From JBCCLJ01 sp039026915 (GTDB lineage: Bacteria; Acidobacteriota; Thermoanaerobaculia; Multivoradales; Multivoraceae), in contig JBCCLJ010000021.1 in NCBI GenBank assembly GCA_039026915.1, positions 1 to 51,261 on the forward strand: 51,261 nt of DNA, read 5' to 3'. Under the pieces are notes generated by a model. It saw only the letters and a list, made by a program, of their open reading frames with translations. It was not told the origin of the DNA and searched no databases. Shown here one piece after another: positions 41,769 through 50,418 of this stretch (position 1 is its first letter; the number at the start of each line of letters is the position of its first letter). Made by a program: the position numbers and the translations under genes.

Positions 41769-42992
41769 ATGAAGATCGACCAGCTCCGCACTTACGTCAC
41801 AGCGCCCCCGACCGGCATCGGTGGTGCCTACTGGTTGTTCGTCGAGGTGACGACCGACGACGGCGTCACCGGCGTCGGCGAGTGCTATGGCATCCCCTTC
41901 GCCGGCGACGTAGCGGCGCGCATGGTCGAGGACGTGTTCGAACGCTACTTCGTCGGTGTCGATCCGCACCGGGTCGAGACGCTCTTTCGCCGGGTGTACT
42001 CGGCCGGCTTCACGCAGAGGCCCGACCTCAGTCTGATGGGCGCCTTCAGCGGCCTCGAGATCGCACTCTGGGACATCCTGGGCAAGGCGCACGACGTGCC
42101 GGTCGTGCAGCTACTCGGCGGGCGCTTTCACGAGCGGCTGCGCACCTACACCTATCTCTACCCGAAGAGCGTCTGGCCGGAGGCCTTCCCAGGCGAGGAC
42201 GAGGGCGACGTCTACCACGATCCCGAAGCCGCCGCGCAGGCGGCGCGTCGCTACGTCGACCTCGGTTTCACGGCGGTCAAGCAGGACCCGACGGGCCCCT
42301 ACGCGGTGCAGGGAGGGCGCGAGCTGTCGCTCGACGAGCTCGATCGCTCCGAGGCCAACGTGCGCGCGCTGCGCGACGCCGTGGGCACGCGCGCCGACCT
42401 TCTCTTCGGAACGCACGGGCAGATGACGACCTCGTCGGCCATTCGCCTCGCGCGCCGGCTCGAGCCCTACGATCCCCTCTGGTTCGAGGAGCCCTGCCCT
42501 CCCGATCAGATCGGCGCTCTGCGGCGCGTTGCCGCCTCGACGACGGTTCCCATCGCGACCGGTGAGCGTCTGACGACGCGGCGCGAGTTTCACGCCGCAC
42601 TCGAGGCGGGCGCTTCCATTCTCCAGCCCAACGTCGGACGCAGCGGCGGTCTGTGGGAGACCCAGAAGATCGCGGCGCTGGCCGAGCTCTACAACGCGCA
42701 GATCGCGCCGCACATCTACTGCGGCCCGGTCGCGCACGCGGCGGCAACGCACCTGGGCTTCTCGCTGCCGAACTTCCTGATTCTCGAGACGATCCAGACG
42801 GCCTTTCACGACGACGTCCTGCGCCAACGGCTGACCTGGGAGAGCGGCTACATGCTGCCGCCCGCCCGACCCGGTCTCGGCATCGAGCTCGATATCGGGG
42901 TGCTCGAGGCACATCCCTACTCGCAGGGCGGCGCTTTGCACCTCGAAATGACGCAGCGCCCGGTCGACTCGGACAACTCCGAGATCGACTGA
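41769..42992 (+). CDS. Enolase-superfamily (mandelate racemase-like) protein with altered metal site
   Basis: A 407-residue enolase-superfamily protein that by overall pattern resembles sugar-acid dehydratases such as galactonate or mannonate dehydratase. The N-terminal capping domain is followed by a TIM barrel. LLFGTHGQM places Gly214 and His216 at the usual Asp-x-His positions, with Glu240 in WFEEP and Glu266 in ATGERL as the other metal ligands. His315 (APHIYCG) is the other catalytic base candidate. The 26-residue spacing between each ligand matches mannonate-dehydratase-type enzymes, so the missing Asp is not an alignment slip. It may bind metal with another residue, or have changed function. 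ATG 41769 begins MKIDQL; ATG 41748 is in frame and possible. Confidence 0.85.
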   Translation: MKIDQLRTYVTAPPTGIGGAYWLFVEVTTDDGVTGVGECYGIPFAGDVAARMVEDVFERYFVGVDPHRVETLFRRVYSAGFTQRPDLSLMGAFSGLEIALWDILGKAHDVPVVQLLGGRFHERLRTYTYLYPKSVWPEAFPGEDEGDVYHDPEAAAQAARRYVDLGFTAVKQDPTGPYAVQGGRELSLDELDRSEANVRALRDAVGTRADLLFGTHGQMTTSSAIRLARRLEPYDPLWFEEPCPPDQIGALRRVAASTTVPIATGERLTTRREFHAALEAGASILQPNVGRSGGLWETQKIAALAELYNAQIAPHIYCGPVAHAAATHLGFSLPNFLILETIQTAFHDDVLRQRLTWESGYMLPPARPGLGIELDIGVLEAHPYSQGGALHLEMTQRPVDSDNSEID

Positions 42993-42997
42993 AGGCC

Positions 42998-45118
42998 TCA
43001 GCCGTCGAAGACGATCTCCCAGAGATCGCTGTCGAGGAGTCCCCGCTCGAAGACGAGGAGCTTTCCGTCCGGAGAGGAGTCGGGATTGCGGTAGTAGACC
43101 GCCGGCGACGAGTTCCGCGTCACCTGCACCTCTCGTCCGGTCAGAACGTCGATGGTGAAGAGATTCCAGAGACCGCGCCTCTGCGCGACGATGGCTAGCG
43201 TGCGTTCGTCGAGGAAGCTGCCGGGCCAGTTGTCTCCTTCGTCGGTCAGCTGCTGCTCCTCGCCGGTCTCGAGGTTGCGCACGACGATCTGAAGAGCGCC
43301 CGCTTCGCCGACTTCGTAGGCGAGAAGGGATCCGTCCGGCGACAGCAGCGGAAAGCCCGCAAAGGGCTCCGCGAAGGTCATCTGGCGCTCTTGCATCGTC
43401 TCCGGGTCGGCGAAGAAGACGTTGTTGGAGCCGTTCGCGGAGACGGTATGAAAGCTGAAGCGCTGGCCGTCGTCGGAGAGGCGCAGGCTCTTCCAGGCGA
43501 CGGGGACCTCTCGCCACGTCTCGGCGGTCCGGCTCTCGAGGTCGAAGCGCACGATCTGCTTCGACTCGGAACCGACGCTCTGGAAGTAGATTCCGCGACC
43601 GTCCACGGTCCAGGTGGGGAAGTGCGCCGAGACGCGCGGGTCGAGTGTGAGCTGAGCGTTGCCCTCGCCGTTCAGGCCGACGAGCCAGATCTGATCGCGC
43701 TGCCCGAGGCGGCGATGGCGATAGGCGACCTGGAGACCGTCCGGCGACACCACGGGATTCGTATCGCGGTAGTTGGTTCCGTGCGTGAGTGCCGTCTCTT
43801 CGCCGTCCGCGCCGAGATCGAGCCGGTAGAGATGTGACTGTTGGCTCATCGACGTCGCGATCAGCCGATCGCCCTGCGGCGAGGCGTCGAGGAAGCGGAA
43901 GTCACCGCGCAGCAGCCGCTGCGGCGGTCCGAGAGCCTCACCCGTCGGCGACAGGGGCGTCCGCCAGAGCCAGTTCTCTCCGTTGTAGCCGCCGGTCGAG
44001 TAAATCGCGGAGTCGTCCGCTGCGAAGGTCGCCGTGCCTCTCGGCGCGCCCGAAACGACGCGCAGATCGCTGCCGTCGAGCTTCATCGTGTAGAGCGCGG
44101 CCGTCTGGTAGTCCCCGGCGCCGAAACCGATGCGCTGTGTCGTGTGGCTGACGAAGGCCGTGCCGTGACCACCGGGCGGGACGTTCTGCTCGGTCAGCGG
44201 AATCGGATCGCCGCCGTCGAGGTCGGCAAGCCACAGGATGGAGGGCGGTAGCGCGCCACCGCTGAGGCTGTTGAGGTCGACCTTGGAGCTGCTCTGGAAG
44301 ACGACGGCTCGAGAGTCGGGAAGCCAGACCGGAGCGCTGCCGAACGTGGCGAGGCGTCGCGGCTCGCCGCCGAGCGCCGGCAGGAGCCAGATACCGTCGC
44401 GGCCCATCGAATGGAAGGCGATCCACCGGCCGTCGGGAGACCATCGCGCCTGCACGTTCTGCTGCCCGTCTTCGGTCAATTGCAGAGCATCGGTTCCCGG
44501 AGTCAGCTGGCTCAGGAAGAGCTCGAAGGAGCCGTCGACGAGGGCGCTGTAGACGAGTCGCGAACCGTCCGGCGAGTAGTCGGAGAACGCCTCGGGCCCG
44601 GCTACGGCGGTGATCTGAGCCAGCCGGACCGCTGGCAACGGCGGAGCCTCTTCGAGAAAGTCTCCGTTCGGCGTGCGGTCGCTCCACGCGATCGAGACGG
44701 CGACGATCGACACGACGAGCGCGGCGAAGAGAGCGCTGGCGAGCCCGACGTTGATCTTGCGGGGCGCGGAGCCGGGCGTCTCGTCGAGCAGTCTGGCTGG
44801 TGCCAGAAGCCGATAGCCCGAGCGTGGGATCGTCTCGATGAAGCGCGGATGCTGCGCGTCGTCTCCGAGCGCGCGGCGCAGCTCCGAGACGCCTCGGGTG
44901 AGAGCCGACTCGGCGACGTGATGGCTTTCCCAGACTTCCTCGACCAGCGTCTCCTTGCTCACCACATCACCCTGGGCGTTGGCGAGGCTGGCGAGGATCA
45001 GCAGGAGCTTCGGCTCGACGGTGCGCTCGCCGTTCGGTCCCTCGAGGCGGTGGAGGGGCGGCCTGACCGTCCATTCGCCGACGCGATAGGCGCTGCAGTT
45101 CTGGAAGTCGTTCCTCAC
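42998..45118 (-). CDS. Membrane-tethered winged-helix regulator with PD40 propeller
   Basis: A 706-residue CadC/ToxR-like protein. An N-terminal winged helix (trans_reg_C type, about 10-105) contains LIASLANAQGD-like, VSKETLVEEVWESHHVAESALTRGVSELRRALGDD and FIETIPRSGYRLL. A single TM segment (INVGLASALFAALVVSIVAVSIAW, about 127-150) leads to a large periplasmic TolB/PD40-type propeller. The propeller is rich in SPDG repeats (SDYSPDGSRLVYSAL, ARWSPDGRWIAFHS, VVSPDGLQVAYRHR). Such one-component regulators sense signals in the periplasm and bind DNA directly; the target is unknown. GTG 45118 is chosen because AGGAG lies six to seven bases upstream. Longer in-frame ATG 45196 would add a leader not typical of the domain. 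Confidence 0.9.
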   Translation of the reverse strand: MRNDFQNCSAYRVGEWTVRPPLHRLEGPNGERTVEPKLLLILASLANAQGDVVSKETLVEEVWESHHVAESALTRGVSELRRALGDDAQHPRFIETIPRSGYRLLAPARLLDETPGSAPRKINVGLASALFAALVVSIVAVSIAWSDRTPNGDFLEEAPPLPAVRLAQITAVAGPEAFSDYSPDGSRLVYSALVDGSFELFLSQLTPGTDALQLTEDGQQNVQARWSPDGRWIAFHSMGRDGIWLLPALGGEPRRLATFGSAPVWLPDSRAVVFQSSSKVDLNSLSGGALPPSILWLADLDGGDPIPLTEQNVPPGGHGTAFVSHTTQRIGFGAGDYQTAALYTMKLDGSDLRVVSGAPRGTATFAADDSAIYSTGGYNGENWLWRTPLSPTGEALGPPQRLLRGDFRFLDASPQGDRLIATSMSQQSHLYRLDLGADGEETALTHGTNYRDTNPVVSPDGLQVAYRHRRLGQRDQIWLVGLNGEGNAQLTLDPRVSAHFPTWTVDGRGIYFQSVGSESKQIVRFDLESRTAETWREVPVAWKSLRLSDDGQRFSFHTVSANGSNNVFFADPETMQERQMTFAEPFAGFPLLSPDGSLLAYEVGEAGALQIVVRNLETGEEQQLTDEGDNWPGSFLDERTLAIVAQRRGLWNLFTIDVLTGREVQVTRNSSPAVYYRNPDSSPDGKLLVFERGLLDSDLWEIVFDG

Positions 45119-45125
45119 GTCATAC

Positions 45126-45130
45126 TCCTG
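45126..45130 (-). promoter_or_regulatory. Ribosome-binding site deciding GTG start of the membrane regulator
   Basis: Reading the minus strand, CTGCAGGAGTATGACGTG places AGGAG six to seven bases before GTG 45118, in frame with the winged-helix domain. An out-of-frame ATG lies inside the spacer. This supports a start 26 residues later than the first in-frame ATG. Confidence 0.6.
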
Positions 45131-45183
45131 CAGGGAACTACGCTCCGTCAGGTGCCAAGGTTCTGGCGAGCGCTCGGCCGCCC

Positions 45184-45663
45184 TCAGAAGGAGCACGCCT
45201 TGCGGACGCGGAGCGTCAATTCGCGCGACGTCGGAGCGCCCTCGACCGCGGGAGACTCGGGCTGGCCGCCCAAGTGCATCGCTTCGTGGACGAGCAGCGT
45301 GGCCAACGTTCTGCGCTCGAGCTGGAAGGCGCTGCGGCAGACGCTGATCTGGCGACCTCCGATCGTGGTGAACAGAGCGACGTTGCGAGCGCAGAGCTTC
45401 CTTTCGAGAAGCGTCGCGGGGCGTGCGAGGCGCGCCTGAGCGAGAAGCGTCGCGCCGTCGTCGCTCAGCTCGTCGAAGAGATCGGCGCAGCGCTCGTTCT
45501 CGGTGAGCTCTTCGCGGGCCAGCTCGAGTGCGCTGCGAAGCTTCGAGCGCTCGCGCGGTGCAAAGACCTCCAAGCGAGACGGTGGGGGAGAGCGATCTGG
45601 CCCGAGGTCGGTCTCGGTCGTGAACGCCGGGCAGAGCAGCAGCAAGAGGATCGTGAGGGTCAT
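45184..45663 (-). CDS. Small exported HExxH protein
   Basis: A 159-residue protein of unknown family. The first 16 residues (MTLTILLLLLCPAFTT) form a signal peptide or lipoprotein-like leader. Near the C-terminus lies His126-Glu-Ala-Met-His130 in TLLVHEAMHLGGQPE, the H-E-x2-H zinc-protease motif, preceded by a typical hydrophobic helix. Four Cys residues (ERCADLF, LCARN, SVCRS, KACSF) could form disulfides. GGGAGG precedes ATG 45663. Small size and a lone motif make it a minimal metallopeptidase candidate, or a motif by chance. The gene is followed by the regulator gene on the same strand after 65 bases. Confidence 0.72.
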   Translation of the reverse strand: MTLTILLLLLCPAFTTETDLGPDRSPPPSRLEVFAPRERSKLRSALELAREELTENERCADLFDELSDDGATLLAQARLARPATLLERKLCARNVALFTTIGGRQISVCRSAFQLERRTLATLLVHEAMHLGGQPESPAVEGAPTSRELTLRVRKACSF

Positions 45664-45937
45664 GAAGCGTACCTCCCAGACTCGGAGTGAAGGCCCAGCT
45701 GGGCCGGAGTTGGGTGGAGGGACGCCGGAAGCCAAAGACTCGGTTCCTAAGGTGCGCCTAGAAAGTCGCTAAGGCCCTCCCGGGCCAGTGAGTACCGGCC
45801 TTTCCGCGCGGGGCCGTCCTGGCAGTGCGGTGACGAATCGCTGTTTTGATTCTCGATACGATGGCCGTCGAGAACTTCCGAGCACACTGCGCGCGCCCGC
45901 TTGCCCGGTCGCGCTGGTCTTCCCCTGGAGAGAATCG

Positions 45938-47371
45938 ATGACTGTTTCCCCCCAAGTGTCCGAGACGACGTATCGCAACCTGATCGCTGGAGAGCTCGTC
46001 GAAGCCGCAGCGACGCTGGAGGTCGTCAATCCGGCCGACGAGAGCGTTCTCGCGCTCGTCCCCGACTGCGGTGCCGAAGAGCTCGATCGGGCCATGGCCG
46101 CCGCGTCAGAGGCCTTCAAGAGCTGGCGCAAGGTCGACGTCGAGACGCGTCGCGCCGCGCTGATGAAGGTCGCCGACGTCATCGAGGAGAATGTCGAGGA
46201 GCTCGGCGCGCTCCTGACCTCCGAGCAGGGCAAGCCGCTCGAACAGGCGATGGGCGAGGTCGGCATGTCCGCTCTCTGGCTGCGCGGTGCTGTTTCTCAG
46301 ACGGTCGAGGATCAGATCATCGAAGACAGCGAAGAGCGCCTCAGCCGCCTGCGCCGCGTTCCTCTCGGGGTCGTCGCAGGCATCGTGCCGTGGAACTTCC
46401 CGGTGCTCATGGCCGTCCAGAAGCTGGGGCCGGCTCTGCTCACCGGGAACACCCTGGTGTTGAAGCCGTCGCCGTTCACGCCGCTCGCGACCCTGCGTCT
46501 CACGGAGCTCATCGCCGACGTCTTTCCCGCCGGCGTCCTCAACATCATCACCGGCGGCGATCAGCTCGGCCCGCTGATGACGTCGCATCCCGCGGTGGCC
46601 AAGGTCAGCTTCACCGGCTCCTCTGCGACCGGCAAGAAGGTCATGGAGTCCGCGGCGCACGACCTCAAGCGCATCACCCTGGAGCTCGGCGGCAACGACG
46701 CTTCGATCGTCATGCCCGACGTCGACGTGCCGGCGGTGGCGCAGCAGCTCTTCTGGTCGAGCTTCACCAACGCGGGCCAGATCTGCATCGCCGCGAAGCG
46801 TGTCTACATTCACGAGGACATCTACGACGAGATGGCGGCGGCCTTGAAGGCGATCGCCGAGCAGGTCAAGGTCGGCGACGGCACCGATCCGGAAACCGGC
46901 GTTGGACCGATCCAGAATCTGCGGCAGCTGCGCCGCGTCGAAGGTCTCGTCGCCGACGCCAAGGAGCGCGGCCTCAACTTCCTCACCGGCGGTGAGCGTG
47001 CACCGGATCAGCGCGGCTACCACATGCCGATCACCCTCCTCGACAACCCGCCCGAGGACGCGCGCATCGTTTGCGAAGAGCAGTTCGGCCCCGTGCTGCC
47101 GCTGATGAAGTTCAAGACGATCGAGGAAGTCGTCGCGAAGGCGAACGACAGCGACTATGGTCTCGCCGGCGCCGTCTGGTCCGCCGATGAGGAGGTCGGA
47201 CTCGAGATCGCCGAGCAGCTCGAGACCGGCACCGTGTGGATCAACGAGTTCCTTCACCTGTCGCCCTTCGCGCCCTTCGGTGGGCACAAGCACTCCGGCT
47301 TCGGCGCGGAGTTCGGCAAGGAGGGCCTCGAGGCCTACACCTACCCCCAGGTGATTACGATCAAGCGCTAG
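45938..47371 (+). CDS. NAD(P)-dependent aldehyde dehydrogenase
   Basis: Oxidises an aldehyde to the acid in the cytoplasm. The 477-residue product has the whole family pattern: GVVAGIVPWNFPVLMAVQKLGPALLTGN near 142, VLKPSPFTPL, FTGSSATGKKVM, general base Glu249 in LELGGNDAS, nucleophile Cys283 in NAGQICIAAKR, and the late EEQFGPVLPLMKF, GLAGAVWSAD and PFGGHKHSGFGAEFG. Length and sequence fit the broad-specificity betaine-/succinate-semialdehyde-type groups; the substrate is unknown. ATG 45938 follows GGAGAG at seven bases. It stands alone, with 274 bases upstream that show no gene. Confidence 0.95.
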   Translation: MTVSPQVSETTYRNLIAGELVEAAATLEVVNPADESVLALVPDCGAEELDRAMAAASEAFKSWRKVDVETRRAALMKVADVIEENVEELGALLTSEQGKPLEQAMGEVGMSALWLRGAVSQTVEDQIIEDSEERLSRLRRVPLGVVAGIVPWNFPVLMAVQKLGPALLTGNTLVLKPSPFTPLATLRLTELIADVFPAGVLNIITGGDQLGPLMTSHPAVAKVSFTGSSATGKKVMESAAHDLKRITLELGGNDASIVMPDVDVPAVAQQLFWSSFTNAGQICIAAKRVYIHEDIYDEMAAALKAIAEQVKVGDGTDPETGVGPIQNLRQLRRVEGLVADAKERGLNFLTGGERAPDQRGYHMPITLLDNPPEDARIVCEEQFGPVLPLMKFKTIEEVVAKANDSDYGLAGAVWSADEEVGLEIAEQLETGTVWINEFLHLSPFAPFGGHKHSGFGAEFGKEGLEAYTYPQVITIKR

Positions 47372-47581
47372 GCGATTTCGGGCGTGGTGAAGACCGCGCC
47401 CGAGATCACGCTCGCACCGAGAGCTTCGTCCACGCTGCCTGGAGGCTTCGGCTGGCTGCGAGACCCCTTTTGCGTCCTCCCAGGAGCGGAGAGGCCACAA
47501 CGTGCTTGCGGAGGCTGCGCATCCACTGGTGGGACCGGACCGCGGCCCAGTGCTCGACGGGGCTGCGCGGCGCCGCCCTGC

Positions 47582-48760
47582 TCACCGTTCTCGCAGATGC
47601 TCGTCCAACCGCTCCAGGCACTCCGGCACGTTGCGCCGCCCCAACCCGATACGGAAGCAGTCGCCCGGCGCCTCGAGAAGCTCCGACGCGTAGATCGACG
47701 CGGGCAGGAGCAGCACGCCGTGCTCTTCCACGGCGCTACGGCAGAAGGTCTCGACGCCGTCCGGTCCCTTGTACCTCGGGTACGCCACGCAGCCGCCGAG
47801 CGGCGGCTCGTAGTCGAACAGGTCGCCGTGTCTTTCCATGAACTCGGCGACGGGTGCCGCGTTCGTGCGCAGCACGGATCGCGTGTCTTCGAGCAGCGCC
47901 TCGCGGTGGCGAAGCGCTAGAGCACCGAGCGCTTCGGCGGGTGCCGCGTTGCAGATGCTCGTGTAGTGCTTGGCGCGCTCGAGGCGACCGAGGACGACCC
48001 TGTCGCGGCAGGCGACCCAACCGATGCGCAGACCCGGTAGACCGTACGCCTTCGAGAGCACGTTGATGCTGATCGCCGACGGCGTCACGTCGGCAGCCTG
48101 CGGCAGCGTCCTGCTCGCGTCGAGTTCGACGCCGCGATAGACCTCGTCGCTGACGACGCGAACGCCTCGCTCGTGACAGAGCTCGAGGCAGCGAAGCCAG
48201 TCTTCGCGGGGCGGGACGAATCCCGTTGGGTTGTTCGGGAAGTTCAGAGCGACGATCCGCGTGCGCTCGTTCAGTAGCGACTCGAGGCGATCGACGTCGA
48301 AGGTCCATTGGCGTTCGCCGCCGTCGCCGTCCCAAAGCGGCAGGCCGACGACGTGCACGCCGGAGGCGAGAGGGACCGACTCGATCGACTGGTAGTTCGG
48401 CACGGTCGCGATCACCTGATCTCCGGGGCCGGTGAAGAGCTGCATCGCCCAGTAGAGCGCTTCGCCAGCTCCGGCGAAAGTGAGCACGTCGCTCGAGTCG
48501 ACGCGCGCGTAGGTGTCGGCGATCGCCGCGCGAAGCTCGTCGGTGCCCCAGGTCGGGATGTAGGCGAGATGCAGAGCTTGAAAGCGCTCACGTTCGGCCT
48601 GCGAGCCGAGAGCCAGAAGCTCTTCGAGCGTCCGGGATTCGGCGTCGGACGCCGTGAGGTGGTGAGAGGCCTCGAACTCCCAGCGGCTGAAATAGGTTTC
48701 GAGCTGGAAGTCGCGCGGTGTTCTCGGCCCGCCGCCGCTCTGGTGTCCGCTCGTCGTCAC
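47582..48760 (-). CDS. PLP-dependent class I/II aminotransferase
   Basis: A 392-residue fold-type I enzyme. The PLP lysine is Lys237 in NVLSKAYGLPGLRIGW. Other family signs are LNFPNNPTGFVPPRED near 176, where the Asn contacts PLP, VVSDEVYRGVE with the conserved Asp and Tyr, and FRIGLGRRNVPE near the end, with the Arg that holds the substrate carboxylate. The N-terminal ETYFSRWEFEASHHL and early TWGTDELRAAIA are like aminotransferases related to capreomycidine synthase. Substrate specificity cannot be assigned. The start is GTG 48760, preceded by GAGGAAA at about seven bases. A longer open frame extends upstream but is not supported. Two hundred and ten bases separate it from the convergent aldehyde dehydrogenase gene. 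Confidence 0.9.
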   Translation of the reverse strand: MTTSGHQSGGGPRTPRDFQLETYFSRWEFEASHHLTASDAESRTLEELLALGSQAERERFQALHLAYIPTWGTDELRAAIADTYARVDSSDVLTFAGAGEALYWAMQLFTGPGDQVIATVPNYQSIESVPLASGVHVVGLPLWDGDGGERQWTFDVDRLESLLNERTRIVALNFPNNPTGFVPPREDWLRCLELCHERGVRVVSDEVYRGVELDASRTLPQAADVTPSAISINVLSKAYGLPGLRIGWVACRDRVVLGRLERAKHYTSICNAAPAEALGALALRHREALLEDTRSVLRTNAAPVAEFMERHGDLFDYEPPLGGCVAYPRYKGPDGVETFCRSAVEEHGVLLLPASIYASELLEAPGDCFRIGLGRRNVPECLERLDEHLRER

Positions 48761-49127
48761 AGCCGTTTCCTCTTTCGCCGGCGGGGGTCGAGCTGCATTC
48801 TCGGTTTCCCCCGCAGGCGGATCGGGTGGGTCGCCCGATTCTCGCACTCTCGCCGGCGCAACGATCCACAGCGTGCCGAGCTTTGGCGGAATGTGCCGAA
48901 GCTTTCGGGTCGTCTGTGCAACGTGACCCGGTCCTTCTGGTTGGACTCTCCCTCGTTCTTCTCGAAAACGAGTTTTTGGAGGCGCGCTGACGCCCCGTAG
49001 GACAAGTGAGGACGACGATTCTCTTTCCGCGCGGAAACGACCGGATCGTTCGGGAAGTTGCGCTGGCATCGAGATTGCTGCTTTCAAACGACGCAAAGGC
49101 GCTCAGTGCGCAGTTGTCCACCAAGCC
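48761..49127. other. Divergent intergenic region, no gene seen
   Basis: The 367 bases between the aminotransferase and diguanylate cyclase starts must hold two divergent promoters. A perfect seven-base inverted repeat, GCGGGGG (48781-48787) and CCCCCGC (48808-48814), lies just upstream of the aminotransferase GTG. GAAAACGAGTTTTTGG near 48963-48978 is the most AT-rich stretch and a likely promoter area. No RNA gene is apparent. Confidence 0.5.
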
Positions 49128-50375
49128 ATGATGAACCCGAGCAAACCACGGCCGCTGCAGCGTCAGGATTTCTCGGCGCACGGCGTCACCGGCTCGATGA
49201 GCTTGGCGGAGATCTCGGAGACGCTGGCCGCCTCGCGACGCAGCACCGGTGACCGCCCCGCCGAACGGGCTCTGAGCAAGAGCTTCGACGCGCGCCAGAG
49301 GCAGAGCCTCACCCATGCTTCGGGCGCCCTTGCGGTGTTTTACCTGCTGCTCGCTCCGCTGCACTTTTCCCTCGTGGAGCCAGCCTATTCGGGAGTCATG
49401 GCAAGCGTGGCGGTCGCTTCGGCCCTCGTGCTGGGGGCGCTCCGCTACCTGCTGCAGAGCCGCTTTTTCATCCCTGGCACGTCGAACCTCTTCGGCATGG
49501 CGGTCGTGCTCATCTCCGGCGCCAACAGCGGCGTGCACATCCATCTCACGCAGGATCTCGTCCAGACGACGAACTTCATCGTTCTGGTCGTCGGCATCGG
49601 CGCCGTCTTCTTCGACCGCCATTGGCTCCTGGCGGCTGAGGCGACGGTCCTCATCTGGTGGAGCGTCGGCATCATGGGCGCTGAGGACCGGGGGCTCCTG
49701 CCTCACTACTCCATCGCTCTCTTCATCGCGCTCTTCCTTTCCTTCCTGATTCACCACATCCGCCGCAGCGACGTCGTGCAGCTCGAGATCGCCAATCGCG
49801 AGCTGTCGCGTCGTGCACACCACGATCCTCTGACCGGCTTGGCGAACCGCTCGACGCTGCGCGACGGTCTGAGTCTGCTGTGCCGCTCGTCGGCACGGCA
49901 GGGAGCGTCGGTCGCCGTCTTGCTGTGCGACGCGGACAGCTTCAAGAGCTTCAACGATCGCCAGGGACACCTGGCCGGAGACAAAGCGATCCGAGAGCTC
50001 GCCCGGGCGGTTCGCGGCATGGCTCGACGCCCTCATGATCTCGCCGTTCGCTTCGGCGGCGACGAGTTCGTTCTCGTGCTTCCGGGCGTGACGCTCGAAA
50101 CGGCGTACGATCTCGCCGAGCGGCTGCGTCAGCAGGTGTTCGATCTGGGCCTTATCTGGGGAGATGAGCCCAACGAGAGGATCACGCTCAGCGTCGGTGT
50201 CGCTTCCGGCATACCCGATCCGGCGGACATTGGCTTCCCGATCGCCCTGCTGAAGGCCGCCGACGAGGCCTGCTACCGCGCCAAGGAGCAGGGCGGAGAT
50301 CAAGTCGACTGGTCGTACTTCTTCGCCGAGCCCACGGGGATCGGTGAAGACGCCTTGGCCGCCAACGACCTCTGA
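49128..50375 (+). CDS. Membrane diguanylate cyclase (GGDEF)
   Basis: Makes cyclic di-GMP from GTP at the inner membrane. Of 415 residues, about 65-215 form a five- to six-TM sensor region (for example LAVFYLLLAPLHFSLV, MASVAVASALVLGALRYLL, FIVLVVGIGAVFFDRHWLL, SIALFIALFLSFLI). A short coiled-coil-like linker follows, then the GGDEF domain from HDPLTGLANRS (near 235). The active motif is GGDEF at 310-314, preceded by RxxD (Arg301-Pro-His-Asp304), the product-binding inhibitory site. Both features suggest an active, feedback-controlled cyclase. ATG 49128 or 49131 may be used. Cyclic di-GMP commonly controls exopolysaccharide systems like the one at the left of this window, but a direct link is not shown. 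Confidence 0.92.
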   Translation: MMNPSKPRPLQRQDFSAHGVTGSMSLAEISETLAASRRSTGDRPAERALSKSFDARQRQSLTHASGALAVFYLLLAPLHFSLVEPAYSGVMASVAVASALVLGALRYLLQSRFFIPGTSNLFGMAVVLISGANSGVHIHLTQDLVQTTNFIVLVVGIGAVFFDRHWLLAAEATVLIWWSVGIMGAEDRGLLPHYSIALFIALFLSFLIHHIRRSDVVQLEIANRELSRRAHHDPLTGLANRSTLRDGLSLLCRSSARQGASVAVLLCDADSFKSFNDRQGHLAGDKAIRELARAVRGMARRPHDLAVRFGGDEFVLVLPGVTLETAYDLAERLRQQVFDLGLIWGDEPNERITLSVGVASGIPDPADIGFPIALLKAADEACYRAKEQGGDQVDWSYFFAEPTGIGEDALAANDL

Positions 50376-50418
50376 GCGCCGCGTCGATTCCGGCTCGCTC
50401 GTCCCTTAGACTGCGGCC

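Noticed and set aside
45830..45862. GTGACG and TACGAT as a promoter for the aldehyde dehydrogenase gene
   Set aside because: Spacing of 21 bases and a poor -35 box make this no better than chance.
47386..47412. CGGGCG/CGCCCG hairpin after the aldehyde dehydrogenase gene
   Set aside because: Short stem without a U-tract; GC-rich sequence gives many such pairs by chance.
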